A stretch of DNA of 64,000 nucleotides from Clitopilus passeckerianus (GCA_944990035.1 CALYLX010000115.1:124001-188000), one strand, 5' to 3'; shown: positions 24,899 through 37,498, counted from the first letter of the stretch. The notes: generated by a model not told the origin, from the sequence alone. Translations and numbers: made by a program.

Positions 24899-25479
24899 AT
24901 GCCCGAACCCTCCAAGATATGCGATACGTTCCAACAGGCTGCTCAGGACGCTTGTAACTGGGCAGCATCGGGTTCGACCGAGACGGAATTATGGGGTCAG
25001 GTTCGCAAACTCCAGATCTACAAAGGGTGACGATCATCCAGCCAACCTTTCTCTCCTCTACTCATCCATCCTCTGGGCAGCACGATGAAACATAACGACG
25101 AACAGCTCAGCGGTGAGTCTATACCGAACGGTTCTATCCTAGCCAGTTCTAAATCAACTTAGGAGTCGGTTGGCTAATGGCAAACAAGGCAGTCACTGAC
25201 TACGTACGCTTGGATATGGACATCCTCAGGGCTGACGAGGGGTCCAAGGGAATTCATTTCAACGCAAAAAGATTCTCAGACGGCCAGAAGTTCGCCTTCA
25301 TCGTCCGAGGGACGCCTGATCAACAGCTGCCGGCTCGACAGAAGGAATACGACGGACTTCTGAACCAGTATTTCGATCGAAGCTTTCCTGCGCCGACCAT
25401 TTGGCGTATGTGGGGTGGTAGGGATGGAAGGCCACCGAGGTTTTTTCATGACATTTCGGATGACAAGAACTACTTTTGA
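24899..25479 (+). CDS. Small orphan protein, three exons
   Basis: Exons 24899-25026, 25081-25112 and 25163-25479 add to 158 codons plus stop. The 32-base middle exon (GTMKHNDEQLS) bridges two introns with good GTGA donors and CAG/TAG acceptors. There is no signal peptide or membrane segment. The middle of the protein (VTDYVRLDMDILRADE, FIVRGTPDQQLPARQKEYDG) looks like a soluble alpha/beta fold, and the end is Asp/Gly/Arg rich (RMWGGRDGRPPRFFHD). I do not recognise the family. The TATA box and in-frame splicing support it as real. Confidence 0.6.
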
Positions 25480-26150
25480 ATCTTAGGTGTAAAGTTGTTC
25501 TTGCTCTCGATCCCGTGTATGTACCGACGATCATGACAATTGTTATCCCTTGAGTCTGCAATGGGCAGCAAGTTGACAATCCAAGATTGTCGATCTCCCC
25601 GTAAGAAATCCGGATCTGACTCAAAAATGTATGTCCCAAAGCAAGAAACGTACTGACATCCGGGGGACTTGAACCCAGTTTGACCGAATCAAACGCCTTT
25701 CCAATCAAATGTTGCAGAATGCGCCATCACGTCCATGTAGACAATACCAGAACGGTCGGAATAACCGCCTGAAGGATCCCGGATCATGGTTCGAATTCAA
25801 AAAAATGACAGTGGCACTCTCATCGTTGACATTGGGTATTTGTGGGGGGTATAAGCTATAAGCTTGAGCTTTGTGCACTATGAGTCTTCCTTTCCTTTCG
25901 ATTGATGTCATGCGACGCAGGCCAAAAAACAACGACGCATGGATGGGAGTTTCAATTATATTGCCCACGACACTCGTCATCTCAATTTAGAGATAGCATC
26001 AAGAATAATCCAAAAAGTAAATCCACAGTTACGCGCAAGTGGTTATAATCCAATGCCTGTAACAGGTAGACGTACCTGTAGATGATACATCAGCGTGTTG
26101 CGTTGACGCTTCCGAAGATGAAGCATACCAGGTATCCCAGATACCCTCGA
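25480..26150. other. Intergenic, convergent 3' ends
   Basis: Lies between the 3' ends of the orphan (plus) and the TRIP4-like gene (minus). A tRNA-like patch near 25640-25760 was considered and rejected. Confidence 0.5.
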
Positions 26151-27134
26151 CTACGGTATGTTCCCCTTCTCCTTGCCTTTCCCTCGCTTCCTCCTCGGAT
26201 TCTTCCCTTCACCTCCACCCTCACTAGTCTTCGCCTCATGAACCTCCTTATCCGGAACATAAACCACCTCTCTGCCCTCTCTGGCGTCCCTCAAATTCCT
26301 CCATGGCCGCCCAGGGTCGAGCTTCCCAGTCTCATGATGCACCTTATCCATATCCACTGGAGGTGGTACCCTGGTCACAGGCGGCGACGAAGGTCTTGAT
26401 CCAGCGGGAGATCCAGAAGCAGATCCAGGAGTTGACGTTGAAGCAGGCCGTTTTGTAGTAGTCGTCAGAACCGGCCGTTTCCCTTTCGCCCCAATTGAGA
26501 GCACTTTATACTGCTGTGGTATGGGTGCCTGAACAGGCGTACGGGCACCAGGCATCGAGGAGGGAGATCCTTTCGAGCCTCCTCCTGGGAGCGTTGGGAA
26601 AGCACCAGCTGCTTGTCTAGCTTCCTCGAGTTTGCGATCTCGCTCCCGTTCCTCTTTCTGCTTCTGCTGCTCGAGTTCGTCTTGTAGACGGAGAACGAGG
26701 ATAGTACGATCGGAGGGAGAAGATAGTAGAGATGCGAGGCATGAGGGACAGGAGTAGCCCGGTAGATTGATTGAGCATAGTGGGAGGCCGCAAGTGAGGC
26801 ATATTGGGGTGTATGACGAGAGAGGATGTGTTCGTGCTAAAACACAAGGACTCAGTATCGTTTATCCTCGATATAGTCGGCAGTAGAGCATACCTTGGCA
26901 GAAACACCCTCCCTTCGGGTCAATCCTCTGGCTATTTGCCTCATTCCTCACGTTCTTCAGCACCTCCTCTAGCTTACGAACTTCTCGACTTTTCGTTTCT
27001 GCATCATCGCAACCTGGTTTATTCTTTCCTGATTTCTGCTCTTGTTGTTGCTTGGAGGGGGTTGGTGTGCGCTTGGGTGCAAGTCGATCGGATGGGAGGG
27101 TGGATGTTTGTTGAGACCAGGGAGTTTTGCGCAT
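26151..27134 (-). CDS. RQT4: TRIP4/ASC-1-like C2HC5 zinc-finger protein (Rqt4 type)
   Basis: Two exons, 27134-26894 and 26836-26151, give 308 residues. After a basic, Gln-rich N-terminus and a helical stretch (REVRKLEEVLKNV) comes a cysteine cluster, CFCQ...CLTCGLPLCSINLPGYSCPSC, matching the zf-C2HC5 finger of TRIP4/ASC-1, whose yeast counterpart Rqt4 belongs to the ribosome-quality-control trigger complex that splits collided ribosomes. A long charged helix follows (LRLQDELEQQKQKEERER), then a Ser/Pro-rich region and a very basic tail (KNPRRKRGKGKEKG). The intron falls inside the finger. The family call rests on the cysteine pattern; the mammalian protein is longer, with an ASCH domain not seen here. 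Confidence 0.75.
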
Positions 27135-28406
27135 CGTGTCTGGATGAGGGTGAGCTGGAGGGTAAGTGATGGAAGCGGAAAGATATTCACACGAATCTGG
27201 CTCACATGTTGGGCGCTTGTTAGGCGCTTAGATCTCAAAACATCAGGGGCGGTTGGCACAGGTCTTCGTTCTAACATGCACCATGAGCAAAAGTACCGCT
27301 GTACAGTTATGTGACCTATGTATGAAAAACAGGTCATCTCAGATGGCCACGATAATCCCGTGTCTGCTGAACAACCGATCGAAACCCTGGCACAATTGTT
27401 CGCGACTTCATGCGTGGGCTTCATTTACGTCTGCTGTCCCAGTCATTAGTCCCCAATGAGTCCTGGAAAGAGCACGCATTTCATACCTCCCGTAACAGTC
27501 GTAGTTGCTGTCAAGAAGCATAAGCCCTCCTCATGCCCGCTCTTGATAGACCCACCTTTTCCGGAATGACACTTCGCAGACGTCGCAGATCACCGATAAA
27601 CGGATATTCCGTCACGACAAAGAAATTCCTGCATAGTGAGGCCTAGCCTATCCAGAATACAGGCTCGTCAAGTGCCCAAAGTTGTGACGCGGTCTGACAA
27701 TCAATTCCATTTACAGATAGATGAATCCAGGGGACAAAATAGCTTGACAAAGCCCGTGCTCCGAGTAGGACCTCCGTCAGCTTCATTCTACCCGATCCCG
27801 GATACAATCGTCAGAAGTTGGTTCTAGTCCACCGCCTAGGTCCCTTCATTTCCCAGGAACCCACCTATATTGGCCGTACTTTTACCATTGCGGCTCAGAG
27901 GGCCGCAGGGAGAACCGGTACGAAATACGTATATTGCGTTCCTCGGGGTCGAAAAGTTGATGAAATGATCACCATGCTGAGGATGCATACGAAAGAGGTG
28001 TCGGATTCCCACGGAGGTCCCAGAGCTTTCAAATTCAACAAGGCCAGACCAATTCTTGAGCCAGCCATGACAAGTTCTTATAGCTCATTCGACCGATGCT
28101 TTTCAACCACCAACCACAAAAATTCCTTGGTCCCTAAGCCAGAACATCGCGTCTGGTCAATAGTTTCTTCAGCATGAGCACTTTTCTCTGGTCTAATCGT
28201 TCGATGGCTCGGATCTGTCACCTGCCGCTCGATTTCTGCTGGCTACTCTGGGTTTCGGAGTACTGGACGTTTCTCCTCATAATGCGTCACGTTCGAGCTG
28301 CTGTCAGACCCGTCTCTCGGATATAGGGGTGCTGTACCACAGGAGGCTCTGCCTCCTGACCCGAAACGGATTCTAAAGGTGGAACTGGCGTAAATACACC
28401 ACAGGG
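27135..28406. other. Intergenic, no gene seen
   Basis: Contains open frames near 27640-28177 with no supported start, splice sites or recognisable family. Confidence 0.4.
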
Positions 28407-28413
28407 TATAAAA
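28407..28413 (+). promoter_or_regulatory. TATA box of the small gene at 28464
   Basis: TATAAAA in GGGTATAAAAACCC, 51-57 bases before the ATG, the best TATA context in the window. Confidence 0.6.
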
Positions 28414-28463
28414 ACCCTTTGCTCTCTACGTTGGATTCTCATAACCCAAATCCTAAAATCATA

Positions 28464-28786
28464 ATGAGGCCAGGCGACATCTTCGAGACTCTTAACAGGG
28501 CAGAGCACGATTTGAACGAGGATTTGGACACTTTGCATCACGACCCTAAGGTGCGATGGATTCTGATACATACCGACGCTGATGCTGACAACCTGCAGGC
28601 TCCGGAGGAGAAGGTGCTCGCTACTGAAGCTGCTCTTGGAGGTGGGTCTCGTCCGCCATACATTTCAGTAGAAGGGTGCTTACTGAAGATTCTCGATAGC
28701 AATCGGTGAACTTAGGCGACGTATTGAACGAAGTAAGAACTTCCCTTCTCCACGCTATTAAGCTCGAGGCTGATACCGTTTGTTAG
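28464..28786 (+). CDS. Very small orphan protein, two exons
   Basis: Exons 28464-28641 and 28716-28786 join across a 74-base intron (GTGGGT...CTTAG) to 82 residues. The product is acidic and helical (GDIFETLNRAEHDLNEDLD, then APEEKVLATEAALGG|DVLNEVRTSLLHAI), with no signal peptide, cysteine motif or known domain. The strong TATA box at the right distance and the in-frame splice support it; size and lack of family keep the confidence moderate. Confidence 0.45.
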
Positions 28787-29771
28787 CCTTTGATGAAGTG
28801 TAAATCGCAATCTCACATGCTATTAAGACTTGAAGATCTCACCAGACCTCACAACAGTGTTGCCGGTGTCCTTGATAGCGTCTCGGCCGAGGGTACAAGC
28901 AAAGGGTTTTCACGAAAAGAGCACGCGGCCGCGCGTCAGGCTGGTGAGAGTTCTCGGCTTCTATCTCTTCCTCACCATCTCACAAAACCTCTATTAGCTA
29001 TCACCACCTTTGGCAGCCATAAGTAAACTATTGGCAAACCTGGCTGACCGCCTACTAGCCTATTTATTCACGTGGAGCCGATGGAAATGCTGGTCGCTGT
29101 AGTACTTCGGATTTGGCTCACACATATGATATATTAATTTATATTACACGATAAAACTCGGTTTTGAACGACAATAAACCTGGGGAAGTTGCTAATGCGG
29201 CTTAGACCACATGACGAACTGTTAAACCTACTCTCTAAGCCAGCACGGTATACGGCCCACTATCCTCGGTCCGCAAGTCTCCTCGTTTCCGTTTGGTGTC
29301 TCCCCCACCCCCGACGCGAGCCCGCCGTCAGGAGCGTATTGGGTAGTAGCACCGTGGCCCTGCGAATGACGAAACAGGCTCTGCTGCAGTTGTACCCACC
29401 TTCATATGATAAAGTGGCGTCGGGTCAGGAGGAAACCCCCCAGAGACGCACTGAAAATATCCTCTGCAGATCTACCAAACGGCTTGTAAGGTGTTCGAGC
29501 AATCAAGCTCAAGGCTGACACGTGACACGCCACCATCACTTTCATTGTCATTATAGGACGGCACCAGTGACGATGATGACCGATTGCCAACAAATATCCC
29601 GTCATATATTGCATGCCTCTTGCTTGTTTACAGAAAGCTGCTTCTACTTCGACGACATAGGCCCACTAAGCATTCATAAGTTGACATCTCGGTGATTCTG
29701 GATACGTCAACTGCTCATCGTAACGACTATATACGACGGGCCTGGCTTACTAGAGAGAGAAGAACGAACAG
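28787..29771. other. Intergenic, no gene seen
   Basis: AT-rich patch near 29125-29150; no supported gene on either strand. Confidence 0.45.
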
Positions 29772-31372
29772 ATGCATTCTGCCTTCACCAACGCCGACAT
29801 ACTGCATATCGTCTTGCAGATTCTTGCCGGAAGCGATTCCTCCGGCCTTTTCCCCGCAGTACCCCACAATCAAAAGTCCGTACTCAACCTTGGGCTTTGT
29901 TGCAAAGCTCTACTTGAACCTGCGCTGGATCGACTCTGGGCGTCAGTTAATACATTGGTCCCACTCGTCGTCGTGTTGCCAGTAGTAGAGAAAGACGGGT
30001 CTGGAAATGTAAGGTTCAATTCTTGAATTCTACTATGCGCAATTTTTTATATTTATCTACACAGATTGTTTTCAATATCATCAGGGATGACCATTGGCGA
30101 CGCCTAACTTACTACGCCCATCGTATCCGCCATTTCAGTTCCATTGGAACGCGGCTCTCGCCTGAGACATGTGCTCAGCTGCTCTGCATCCAACAAGTTG
30201 CTCTTCTCCCTCGCCTCCGCGGGTTTCACTGCTGCTTGGAGTCGCACAGCACGCTCTCCGAGGTAGCAATCGTCCTGAAGTCCCCTTCGATTAAACATGT
30301 TCAGCTTACATTGAGGAATGTCGGATCAAATACAGCATCTGTGCAGCGTCTCTGCGAGCGGACCATACTCCTCCTCGCTCAAAGACATTCAACTACGCTG
30401 GAAGTTCTCGATCTTCGTTCAAGCATTGAACGCCTCAGTCCATTGACGGAATTCTCAGCGTTAACGTCTTTCTCGACGCTTAGTCCCATCGGCCCTGCGC
30501 ATATACGCTCTCTCAGCACGATAGAACATCTCAGATCGCTGAAAGCCCTACTGAACACTTCCGAGAGTTTCTCCGAAACATTCTGCTCTCAAACCCACCG
30601 TATTTTTCCGGGACTCAGAGTGGTAGAAATCACAGGCACAGCGCAAGCAATGTACCCCCTACTCAAATTCATGGAGACTGTGGAAATATCGCACCTATAT
30701 ATTCAAATTCAATCCCCACAGGACCTAGACGCGACGAACGGGCTCGCCTTCCTCATTATGAAGAAATGGAACAACAGCTTGAAGAGTCTCCAGCTTACCG
30801 CATGCGCGCAGGATATCACTCTACCTATCTCTATTCTCAATTCGAACATCACATCGCGACTTGAATCATTGGAGCTGCGTGGCTGGAAAGGCATTGGGAT
30901 CTACAATGTCATGCAATTGGGCCTATCATTGACAAATCTTAGATCACTCTATCTGGACAGCCCGAAGGAGGGGTTCCTGTGTTGGAATGTGTTGGCCACA
31001 GTCAACGAGTACCTTCCTTTCCTCGAGAGCCTTTCCATCTGGATGAATTCACACGACCTTTCTCACCTCATCTCCACCCAAAATGATGCAAACCGCTCCC
31101 ACCCGTTGAAGCAGCTATGGGTTGCATTTCACTGCAAAACAAACATCTCCGAGCATGACCGAATCAGCGTTGCGCGCTGGTTGGATGTACTATTCCCCGA
31201 CACGGAACTGCATTCTCTGGCACAATCAAGCGACGAGCTTGTCGTCGACATGAAATTCATGTTAACGCAATTCAGGGAGGCCCGGCTCGAAGGATACAGA
31301 GGTTGTGCATGCGAGAAATGTGTCGATGCGGCCTCTCGATTGGAAACGATTCTTCGGGGGAAGAGGGGTTGA
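29772..31372 (+). CDS. F-box/LRR-like protein
   Basis: Exons 29772-30008 and 30065-31372 give 514 residues. The N-terminus (FTNADILHIVLQIL, then LNLGLCCKALLEPALDRLWA) is the divergent F-box common in mushroom genomes; the phrase ending in LDRLW is characteristic. About 400 residues of irregular leucine-rich sequence follow (STLEVLDLRSSIERLSPL, RLESLELRGWKGIG, TNLRSLYLDS), and the tail carries CACEKC. It would act as a substrate adaptor of an SCF ubiquitin ligase. No close copy was found in the window. The start ATG is the first in frame, and the intron has a clean GTAAGG...ACACAG pair. Confidence 0.8.
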
Positions 31373-31754
31373 TGGGTACGCATATGCCCTTCGGTTTTAG
31401 CATTATCTTCACGAGCATCCAGCTAACATCTATTCATTGCAGTCAACTTGTTCGAAAACTCTATGAAATTCAACTCTACTATGTGTTTGTTACAATGCGT
31501 GATATATGCTATGGTTAATATGAAAACAACTTCTGGTTACAACTAGTATCATATCCCCTCTCCGCTGTATGGCTAGCCGCGACGAATAGGAATTAGGACT
31601 ACTTGGTGTGGGTCCGTCCTTTTTGTGTGATCGGTGAGGTTCGGAGGTACGCCAAGTAAAGTTGGTTATCGCTTTCAACCGGGTTGTCAACCTCTATGAA
31701 GTTCGTATACCTGAACAATGAAAACACTATCTCCCCATCGACGGTCGTTAGTAA

Positions 31755-32343
31755 GTGCCAAGAAATAGTGTTATACAATCTAGACTCAAAACTTGGATAT
31801 TAAGGCTACACGTGAGCGCATCAGCGCGAAACCTACCGCAGGTCGGTGACAGCTGGATGTATACGAGCCATTCATTTACGATCCTTTGGCCAAATCAACC
31901 ATCTCTGACTCATTGAAAATTTCAGAATATCTCGAGGCTCAATTGCGGCATGCTAAAACCATTTCCGGACAGCATTCCTTTCGGTTCACAGCGAGGCGTT
32001 GCCGGCTTTATGGCAGTTTGCCTTCCCCGCAAGTGCTGGCTGGTGAATACTGGCAGCGCACAGAAGACGGCGACGATATTCCGTGCTCCCTTACTGACAA
32101 AGAAAAGATAGTCCAACGGGCGAAACTGGAGAGGGACCCCGGGGTTGTAAACGAATGGCTGAGAAGGAGAACTAATATGGCCCCTTCGTAGAGGGTGCGA
32201 TCGGCTTCAGGGACATATCGGTAGCTGGTCTTACATGATCGAGAACTGTCTGGAGCGCGACGTCTTAAAATTAGAAGGGGCTTTCAGAATGGCATAGTCG
32301 TGGATGGTGTATCACTCTGAAAGCATTGGTAAAATACGAACAT
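31755..32343 (+). pseudogene. Glutathione transferase, FuA/etherase-like, dead copy
   Basis: A degenerate copy of the transferase genes at 53790 and 54926. The exon-1 remnant (QEIVLYNLDSKL) lies near 31758, then most of the glutathione-binding domain is missing. The frame resumes near 31855 (VYEPFIYDP, SDSLKISEYLEAQ), continues with a deletion in the helical domain (EYWQRTEDGDDIPCSLTDKEK, VVNEWLRR) and stops at 32189-32191. A last scrap (KALVKYEH) lies near 32320. The active-site region is lost, so it cannot be functional. Its position tail-to-tail with the F-box/zinc-finger gene mirrors the intact pair at 50.9-54.6 kb. Confidence 0.8.
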
Positions 32344-32506
32344 ATCTTAGGTGGTATCTGCATAGGTCATTAGCATACAGGTCGCAACATGAGTGTATAG
32401 ACGGCGTCTATGATGATATGTATAGTCATGATGTGTCGAGTCCACAGCGTAGAGGAGTTCAAAACCTGAAAGGAGAGACTGCCTATGGCAACCAATAACG
32501 ACCCAA

Positions 32507-35155
32507 CTACCAAGGAACCGTGCATTCCTCATTGGATGGTTGAAAGCAGCTGCGGCTAGGAAAGTAAACCATGTCTTCTCCTTCAACAGGCGACTCAACT
32601 TGATGCCTTAACAATAATGTATGATTAAGCAACAACGCGTAAATAGGGAGCAGAGAGAGACTAACACTTCTCTTAAGTGGTCTTCCAGCCTTGCCTTGGT
32701 CTCATACCTCCTGAAGTTGATATTGCATCGTCCGCATCCCCAAACCATGTCTCGCAAGTGACGAGGTTCAGCGAGTGGCCGGACATGCTGAAGTTGATGG
32801 TCCGTAAGTTTCTGCCAAGTAACTGGCGTAGTCTTATGGTCCCTCGACAATCCGTGAGAAATCTACAGCGGCGAGCTATCAGGCATGTATTGAGAGGGTG
32901 CAACTAGATAGAACATACTGCTGATTTCCAGTCATGCACCAGCTCCTTCTTTTTCTCGCACGTCTTGCAGAACCATTTTATCCCCGTCTTATCCATATCT
33001 TCGATTGTAGCAGTTTCGGGGTCCAAGCCTGCCTCCCACACAAGATACGCAGCGACGTTGTGTGATTGCTCGGAGACACCCATTGTTCCCACTACGGCGT
33101 TGTTGGTGGGTTGCCAGATGTCGCAGCACGAATGTAAGAGCACCCCTTCCCAACCGAACCAAGTGTTGGTGTACGACCTTCCCCATCCATAGTTGGTGGC
33201 AGAGCAGCGCGAGCAGGTAAAGACGGACGTGGCAAGAGACAAAAGTTCAATCGAGGGAAGTCGTGGTTCCTCAGCTGGTGCGGCTTTAGCTTTCTTCGCC
33301 CCTCGGTGGGGAAGGTCGGCTTTCTCGTGGCTAATTCAAAGTTAGGCAACTATGAAGGCGCAGAGAGCACTAAGCCACGTACATGTCACGGGTGAGCGCA
33401 ACGACCATTTCACGCAGCGCGTTCTTCGTTTCCTCCCGCCAGGCCCTGATGGCTGCGGGAATTTGAAGGACCAGCGCTTGCAAGATTTCTTTCGTCACGG
33501 AAACGTTCCAATCGGCATTGATGACGGGGCTGATGAGGGGAAGCCCCATAACGTCCGTGATTGAGGGGTGATGGACCCATTCGTACGGAGATAGGGTCTT
33601 AAGGTAGTCACTGAAGAGATCTTGGAATATTTGCATCCTCTGCCAGGTGACCCTTGTTTGGCGATCTTCTTTGATACGTGCTTCCAGGATCGGGCGGATA
33701 CGGTTCCAGACTGACGGTAGGTGATCAGGTTGGGCGACATGAGGATATTACTTGAGCACGTACTTCGTTCAGTCAACTCTCGGCTCTGGTGCACGTGCGG
33801 CCAGAGGCGAATGACATCGGTGTCATTGTCGGTATAGCCAAGTTCTCTAAAGCGCTTATATATCCTGTCACCAAGGTGAGATACTGGACCACCACATCAA
33901 GACAAGAGCACTAACTCGTCCTTTCGGTTTCGCTGGCGCTGGGACTTCTCCGTCATTTGACCCCTCCTGATGCCAAGATGCCATGATTCTAAAGCCATGG
34001 TACCCTGTAATAGTCTCAGCGAGAGGAAACCTTCAGCAGTAATGTAATGAAACATACAGCAGCAATGCTCTGAACAAGTTTCTTTCTGGCCTCAAGGAAA
34101 TCCGATGCCTGCTGTCTGGCTCCGGGGACACGCCGATGGATGGCATCTTGGTATGTGGCCCATTCCTTGGAGATATCGTATATGTCGGGGAGCCAGAAGA
34201 ATTTCCCACTGGACCTTCGTCCGTGAGCCCAGCCACCAACTGTACAAAAAGATCAGGAGCTTGACGCAAGAATGGGGATGAAGAGCGTACAGTTGGTATA
34301 TGGGATCATGTCCATCAGGATCTCATCGTACTCAGGATACTCCTTCTTGAATTTAAGGGTACAGACAAGGCTGCAGTGACGATGAGACATCTTGGTTCAT
34401 CTAAAAATTTTAGCAACGTACTTTGCCTTCCTGCAGCTCACGCATGAGCGTCGGCGAATGCCAAAATCGACGTTGAGAACACCGGGAGCTCTGCAAACCT
34501 AGGGTTGAGTCAGTGATCACAGCAAGAAATCGGAAGTCGAACAACCTTAAGTTACCTCACAGCGGGTGCCGTCGAAAAGTAGGACTGCCCACTCATGTTC
34601 CGACATGGCAGGCGGAGGTGCCGGTACACCATTGTTTTCCCGAGCTAGTTTCCATATCCTGTTCGCACCACGATGCATCATGCCCTGGTAGAAATCCTTG
34701 TTTGTGCGGGAGACGGCAATGAGGTCTTTCGGGGAGAGCCAAGAGAAAATCTAGCATGACGGTTCGTAAACGAAGTTCCGGACCATTTAGACAGGAGTAC
34801 ATACCTCAAGCCGTATATCAACAGGCATAGAAAGCATAGTCGCAAGATTCAGTTGATCTTTTGTCGATTTCCCTGCAGCTTGGTGCGATCGCTTCTTGCG
34901 TTTCGCTCGCTTTCTCGATGCTGATTACAAAGGGTCAGAATACCGCAGCAATGAAGTTCTCAAAGTGTACGCACCTTCTTTCCAATCGTAATCATCTTCC
35001 TCTTCAGATATTTCCGCGTCCTTCGGATTGCTGGCTTTTGGAGCCTTCTTTATTGTTACAGTTCGTTTGGGACGGGCGGTTCGCGCTCTTGTTGTAGGTT
35101 TGGCTGTTGAAGCTTCAGCCTTTGGCATCGTGGATTGCATACGTGTCGTTACCAT
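32507..35155 (-). CDS. F-box/zinc-finger protein, copy 2 (intact, 12 exons)
   Basis: Exons 35155-34975, 34920-34805, 34750-34556, 34498-34422, 34370-34291, 34239-34058, 34004-33916, 33864-33764, 33710-33383, 33330-32919, 32862-32666 and 32606-32507 sum to 685 codons plus stop. The order is a basic N-terminal linker (KRAKRKKRSHQ), an F-box (SMPVDIRLE|IFSWLSPKDLIAVSRTNKDF), a four-cysteine site (RCEVCRAPGVL...SCVSC), a helical middle, a second cysteine region (FTCSRC...LLHSCCDIW...WFCKTC) and a C-terminal finger C-x2-C-x15-H-x4-H (CGRCNINF...H...H). An SCF adaptor role is inferred from the F-box; the zinc sites may bind the target. No stop or frameshift was seen. Most internal exons have exactly the same length as in copy 3. 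Confidence 0.85.
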
Positions 35156-35513
35156 TGCCGAGCTGGATCCAGTGGTTGGAACGAGGCCGTGGCATAGGAT
35201 GCAATTTATGCATTTTGGCCGTTGATGACAATCAAGCGTACACGCGCCTCATGGCCGTGCCAACCTGAGTCGGCGGTCGATCCGTATCAGTCACAAGGGT
35301 CGCACGGCGTCGCATCAATAAAGCACAGTAGTTAGAAAGGGAAGTGCGGCAGTGAGCTCCCGACGTCTGGGCCTCAATGTCTCCCGACGCACTGCAATTG
35401 ATGCGTCTGCCGCCCTCTCGGCCACCAAAGCTACAAGATGGCTTGATGGGATGAAAACCAGCCGAGAGCTGATTTCGTTATAAGGAGAGTGTCAGCCGAT
35501 AAAAGGTCTATAA

Positions 35514-36008
35514 TTAAACGGAAGTATATTTCTTTCCCGCTCCTGCATTCGAAAGTTGATACCAGTAGATTAACGACACCTTGGGGTCCTTCTCAAGATC
35601 TTTCAGACAAAAGCCATAGCACTTGAACTGTAGGACTGCACACCTTGCGGGCGGACCCGTGTGTGCTGAAGTCCCACAATCCGGAAGATAAAAGTACGTC
35701 CTCTGACGGATCCCATTGGTCAAGTTCCAGCTGTCCGAATCCTAGAGGGATAGAGCACGCATGGCCCAAAACGATTAGATAAAATAGAAATCAGCTAGAT
35801 CGGAAAGGGAGTTGTGATAGCTAGCTACAGCTTGTACCCCAGTCGTCATTTGTGCCAAGTCACCGTCATAATAGCGAATGTTCGATTCGACTTGTTCCTG
35901 ACTGGCGCCGTCACCCGATACCAGCACAATGAGGAGAGTACAGATCGCTAAAATTTTGCTAATGGCGCGACCGCAGCTCGGATTACACTGGAGGCAAGTT
36001 GTCGACAC
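35514..36008 (-). CDS. Possible small secreted protein (tentative)
   Basis: A minus-strand frame with a signal-peptide-like core (SKILAICTLLIVLVSG) can be spliced across about 96 bases (GTACAAG...CCTCTAG) to a cysteine-bearing C-terminus (YFYLPDCGTSAHTG, then VLQFKCYGFCLKDLEKD), ending just inside 35514. No ATG was found in frame upstream of the hydrophobic core; the boundary given is a GTG. The start or first exon is therefore missing from my reading, and the call is weak. Confidence 0.28.
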
Positions 36009-36878
36009 AGCAAAATTTGATTCTTCTAGAAATATTCGGGCAACATTGCGATCTGTCCTTGGCCATAGGTGCTGTCAACGGATCTTGAAAAATAAGAACG
36101 ATGGCTGTCAATATTTGGAGACCGCGTTGGAGTGAGAAGGGGAAACCAAATAACTTGAATAGTGAAGAATGTTCAAACCCTGCTTTGCATAGATAGTCAC
36201 CGGTAATTATGCTGCCCTGACTCGCCTGGACCGTCTGGAAAATATTCAACTTTCGTAAAACTCCAATCGACGCGGCTGCCAAACCACCAACGTGGGCTAA
36301 AATCGCAACAAATGGCAGATTATCGGATTCTATCCTTATCCACCCACGGCAGGAGCGATAATTGATTGTCATCGGCATTTTGTCATTTGCTTCCGCAATG
36401 AGGTCACGAGGAAGTCAAATTTTTGACGCCTGACACTGGCACTCGGAATTCAGGGCAGTTTTGTCAACGCGGCACCGGTCATCTGGCAGTCGGTATACAT
36501 CGCTTCAAAAATCTTAAGTCTTGTAAACCCACTCAGGCGTTCTCGCCCCACGGTTTGAGGTTCACCATGGCGGCTCTGGCGCGGAAAACACCTAGCTACT
36601 ACCGATGCGCCTTCGCCTGGCACCAGAGACCTTTAATGCAGAGGAAGCTTGGGTCGGTCTGGGGTCGGGCTCTTGATGTCAACATCTATGATGTACCCCT
36701 CGCATCACTGATCCAAGCTGAAGATCTTACCAGACGCCGCCACAAAGCACATGACAACCTTCACCCTGTCGTAACGAATGTGGACGTCATGCAGTTATGC
36801 TACGCTGATAAAAGGGGGCCTTCAGTAGCTATTTCTCGACAGTAAAGCACTTTACTTGCAACTTTACCGTTCTACGAA
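36009..36878. other. Intergenic, upstream of the I66 inhibitor gene
   Basis: Open frames on both strands (for example 36423-36845 plus) lack support. GATAAAAG near 36807, about 70 bases before the ATG, may serve as the inhibitor gene's TATA element. Confidence 0.4.
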
Positions 36879-37498
36879 ATGTCTTCTGCAAACCTCGCCA
36901 ACGGACCCTACTTCATCCGCAGCGTCCAAGCCGCGGCCTATGTCGGTCGATACATCATCGAGGACAAGTCCCTCCTGCCCAAGCGTATTCTTGCCGCTGA
37001 AGACACTATGCTACATGCTACGGTACGTAAAAGGCGTTCACACACCCAAGATCTATACAAAAGGCTTAGATTCTATTTGATATTCATAGTGGACGGTCAC
37101 GAAAAATGGCGACACTTACACCTTGAATGCGTTTGGCGCTCCCGTCGGTGTAAATAATGGCCTCGTCTATAGCTTCTTAATGGATGAGGACCAGGCTGAG
37201 AAATGGAAGATTACCGAGCACACATACAACGGAAAGAACGTATACGCGTGAGTTCCTGTCAGGATCGTGGATATTAGAATGAGCTCCTAACTGCACACCC
37301 TCCATAAGTGTTCACACAAACGACAACGCTAACGCCTGGTCCGCAACGGCCAAAGGCGAGGAGGACGGCCAGGTAAGTTTCAATCATTCTCCCCTGCATT
37401 GACTCTAAGCCAATTTCTCCTAGGTCAAAGTGACTCCGCTGACGAGCCCCGTTGACCCATCTCAGTTGTTCGAGTTCCTCCAACTTGCCCCGACGTAG
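36879..37498 (+). CDS. Peptidase inhibitor, I66 (mycospin/cospin) family
   Basis: Exons 36879-37022, 37090-37247, 37309-37372 and 37424-37498 give 146 residues, about the usual size of this family of beta-trefoil serine-protease inhibitors from mushroom fruiting bodies. Recognised features are the start ANGPYFIRSVQAAAYVGR, EDKSLLPKRI, then WTVTKNGDTYTLNAFGAPVG and a C-terminal VKVTPLTSP...FEFLQL. There is no signal peptide, as expected for these cytosolic defence proteins. A broken tandem copy follows 430 bases downstream. The family call is from overall pattern; the reactive loop cannot be named from sequence alone. Confidence 0.7.

Larger units (their letters stand above)
31755..35455. repeat. 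Segmental duplication, copy in inverted orientation to 50625-54585
   Basis: The order transferase (plus) then F-box/zinc-finger gene (minus) is the mirror image of 50625-54585. Similarity covers the coding exons, the introns in position, and at least 300 bases upstream of the F-box start, including GATGCGACGCCG, TGACTGATACGGATCGACCG, CCATGAGGCGCGTG and ATCAACGGCCAAAATGC. Confidence 0.8.

Noticed and set aside
25640..25760. tRNA-like patch on the minus strand (GGGTTCAAGTCCC, and GTTTG-ATTCGGT-CAAAC resembling an anticodon arm)
   Set aside because: Only four bases separate the would-be anticodon stem from the T-loop, the T stem pairs over three bases and the acceptor arms do not match.
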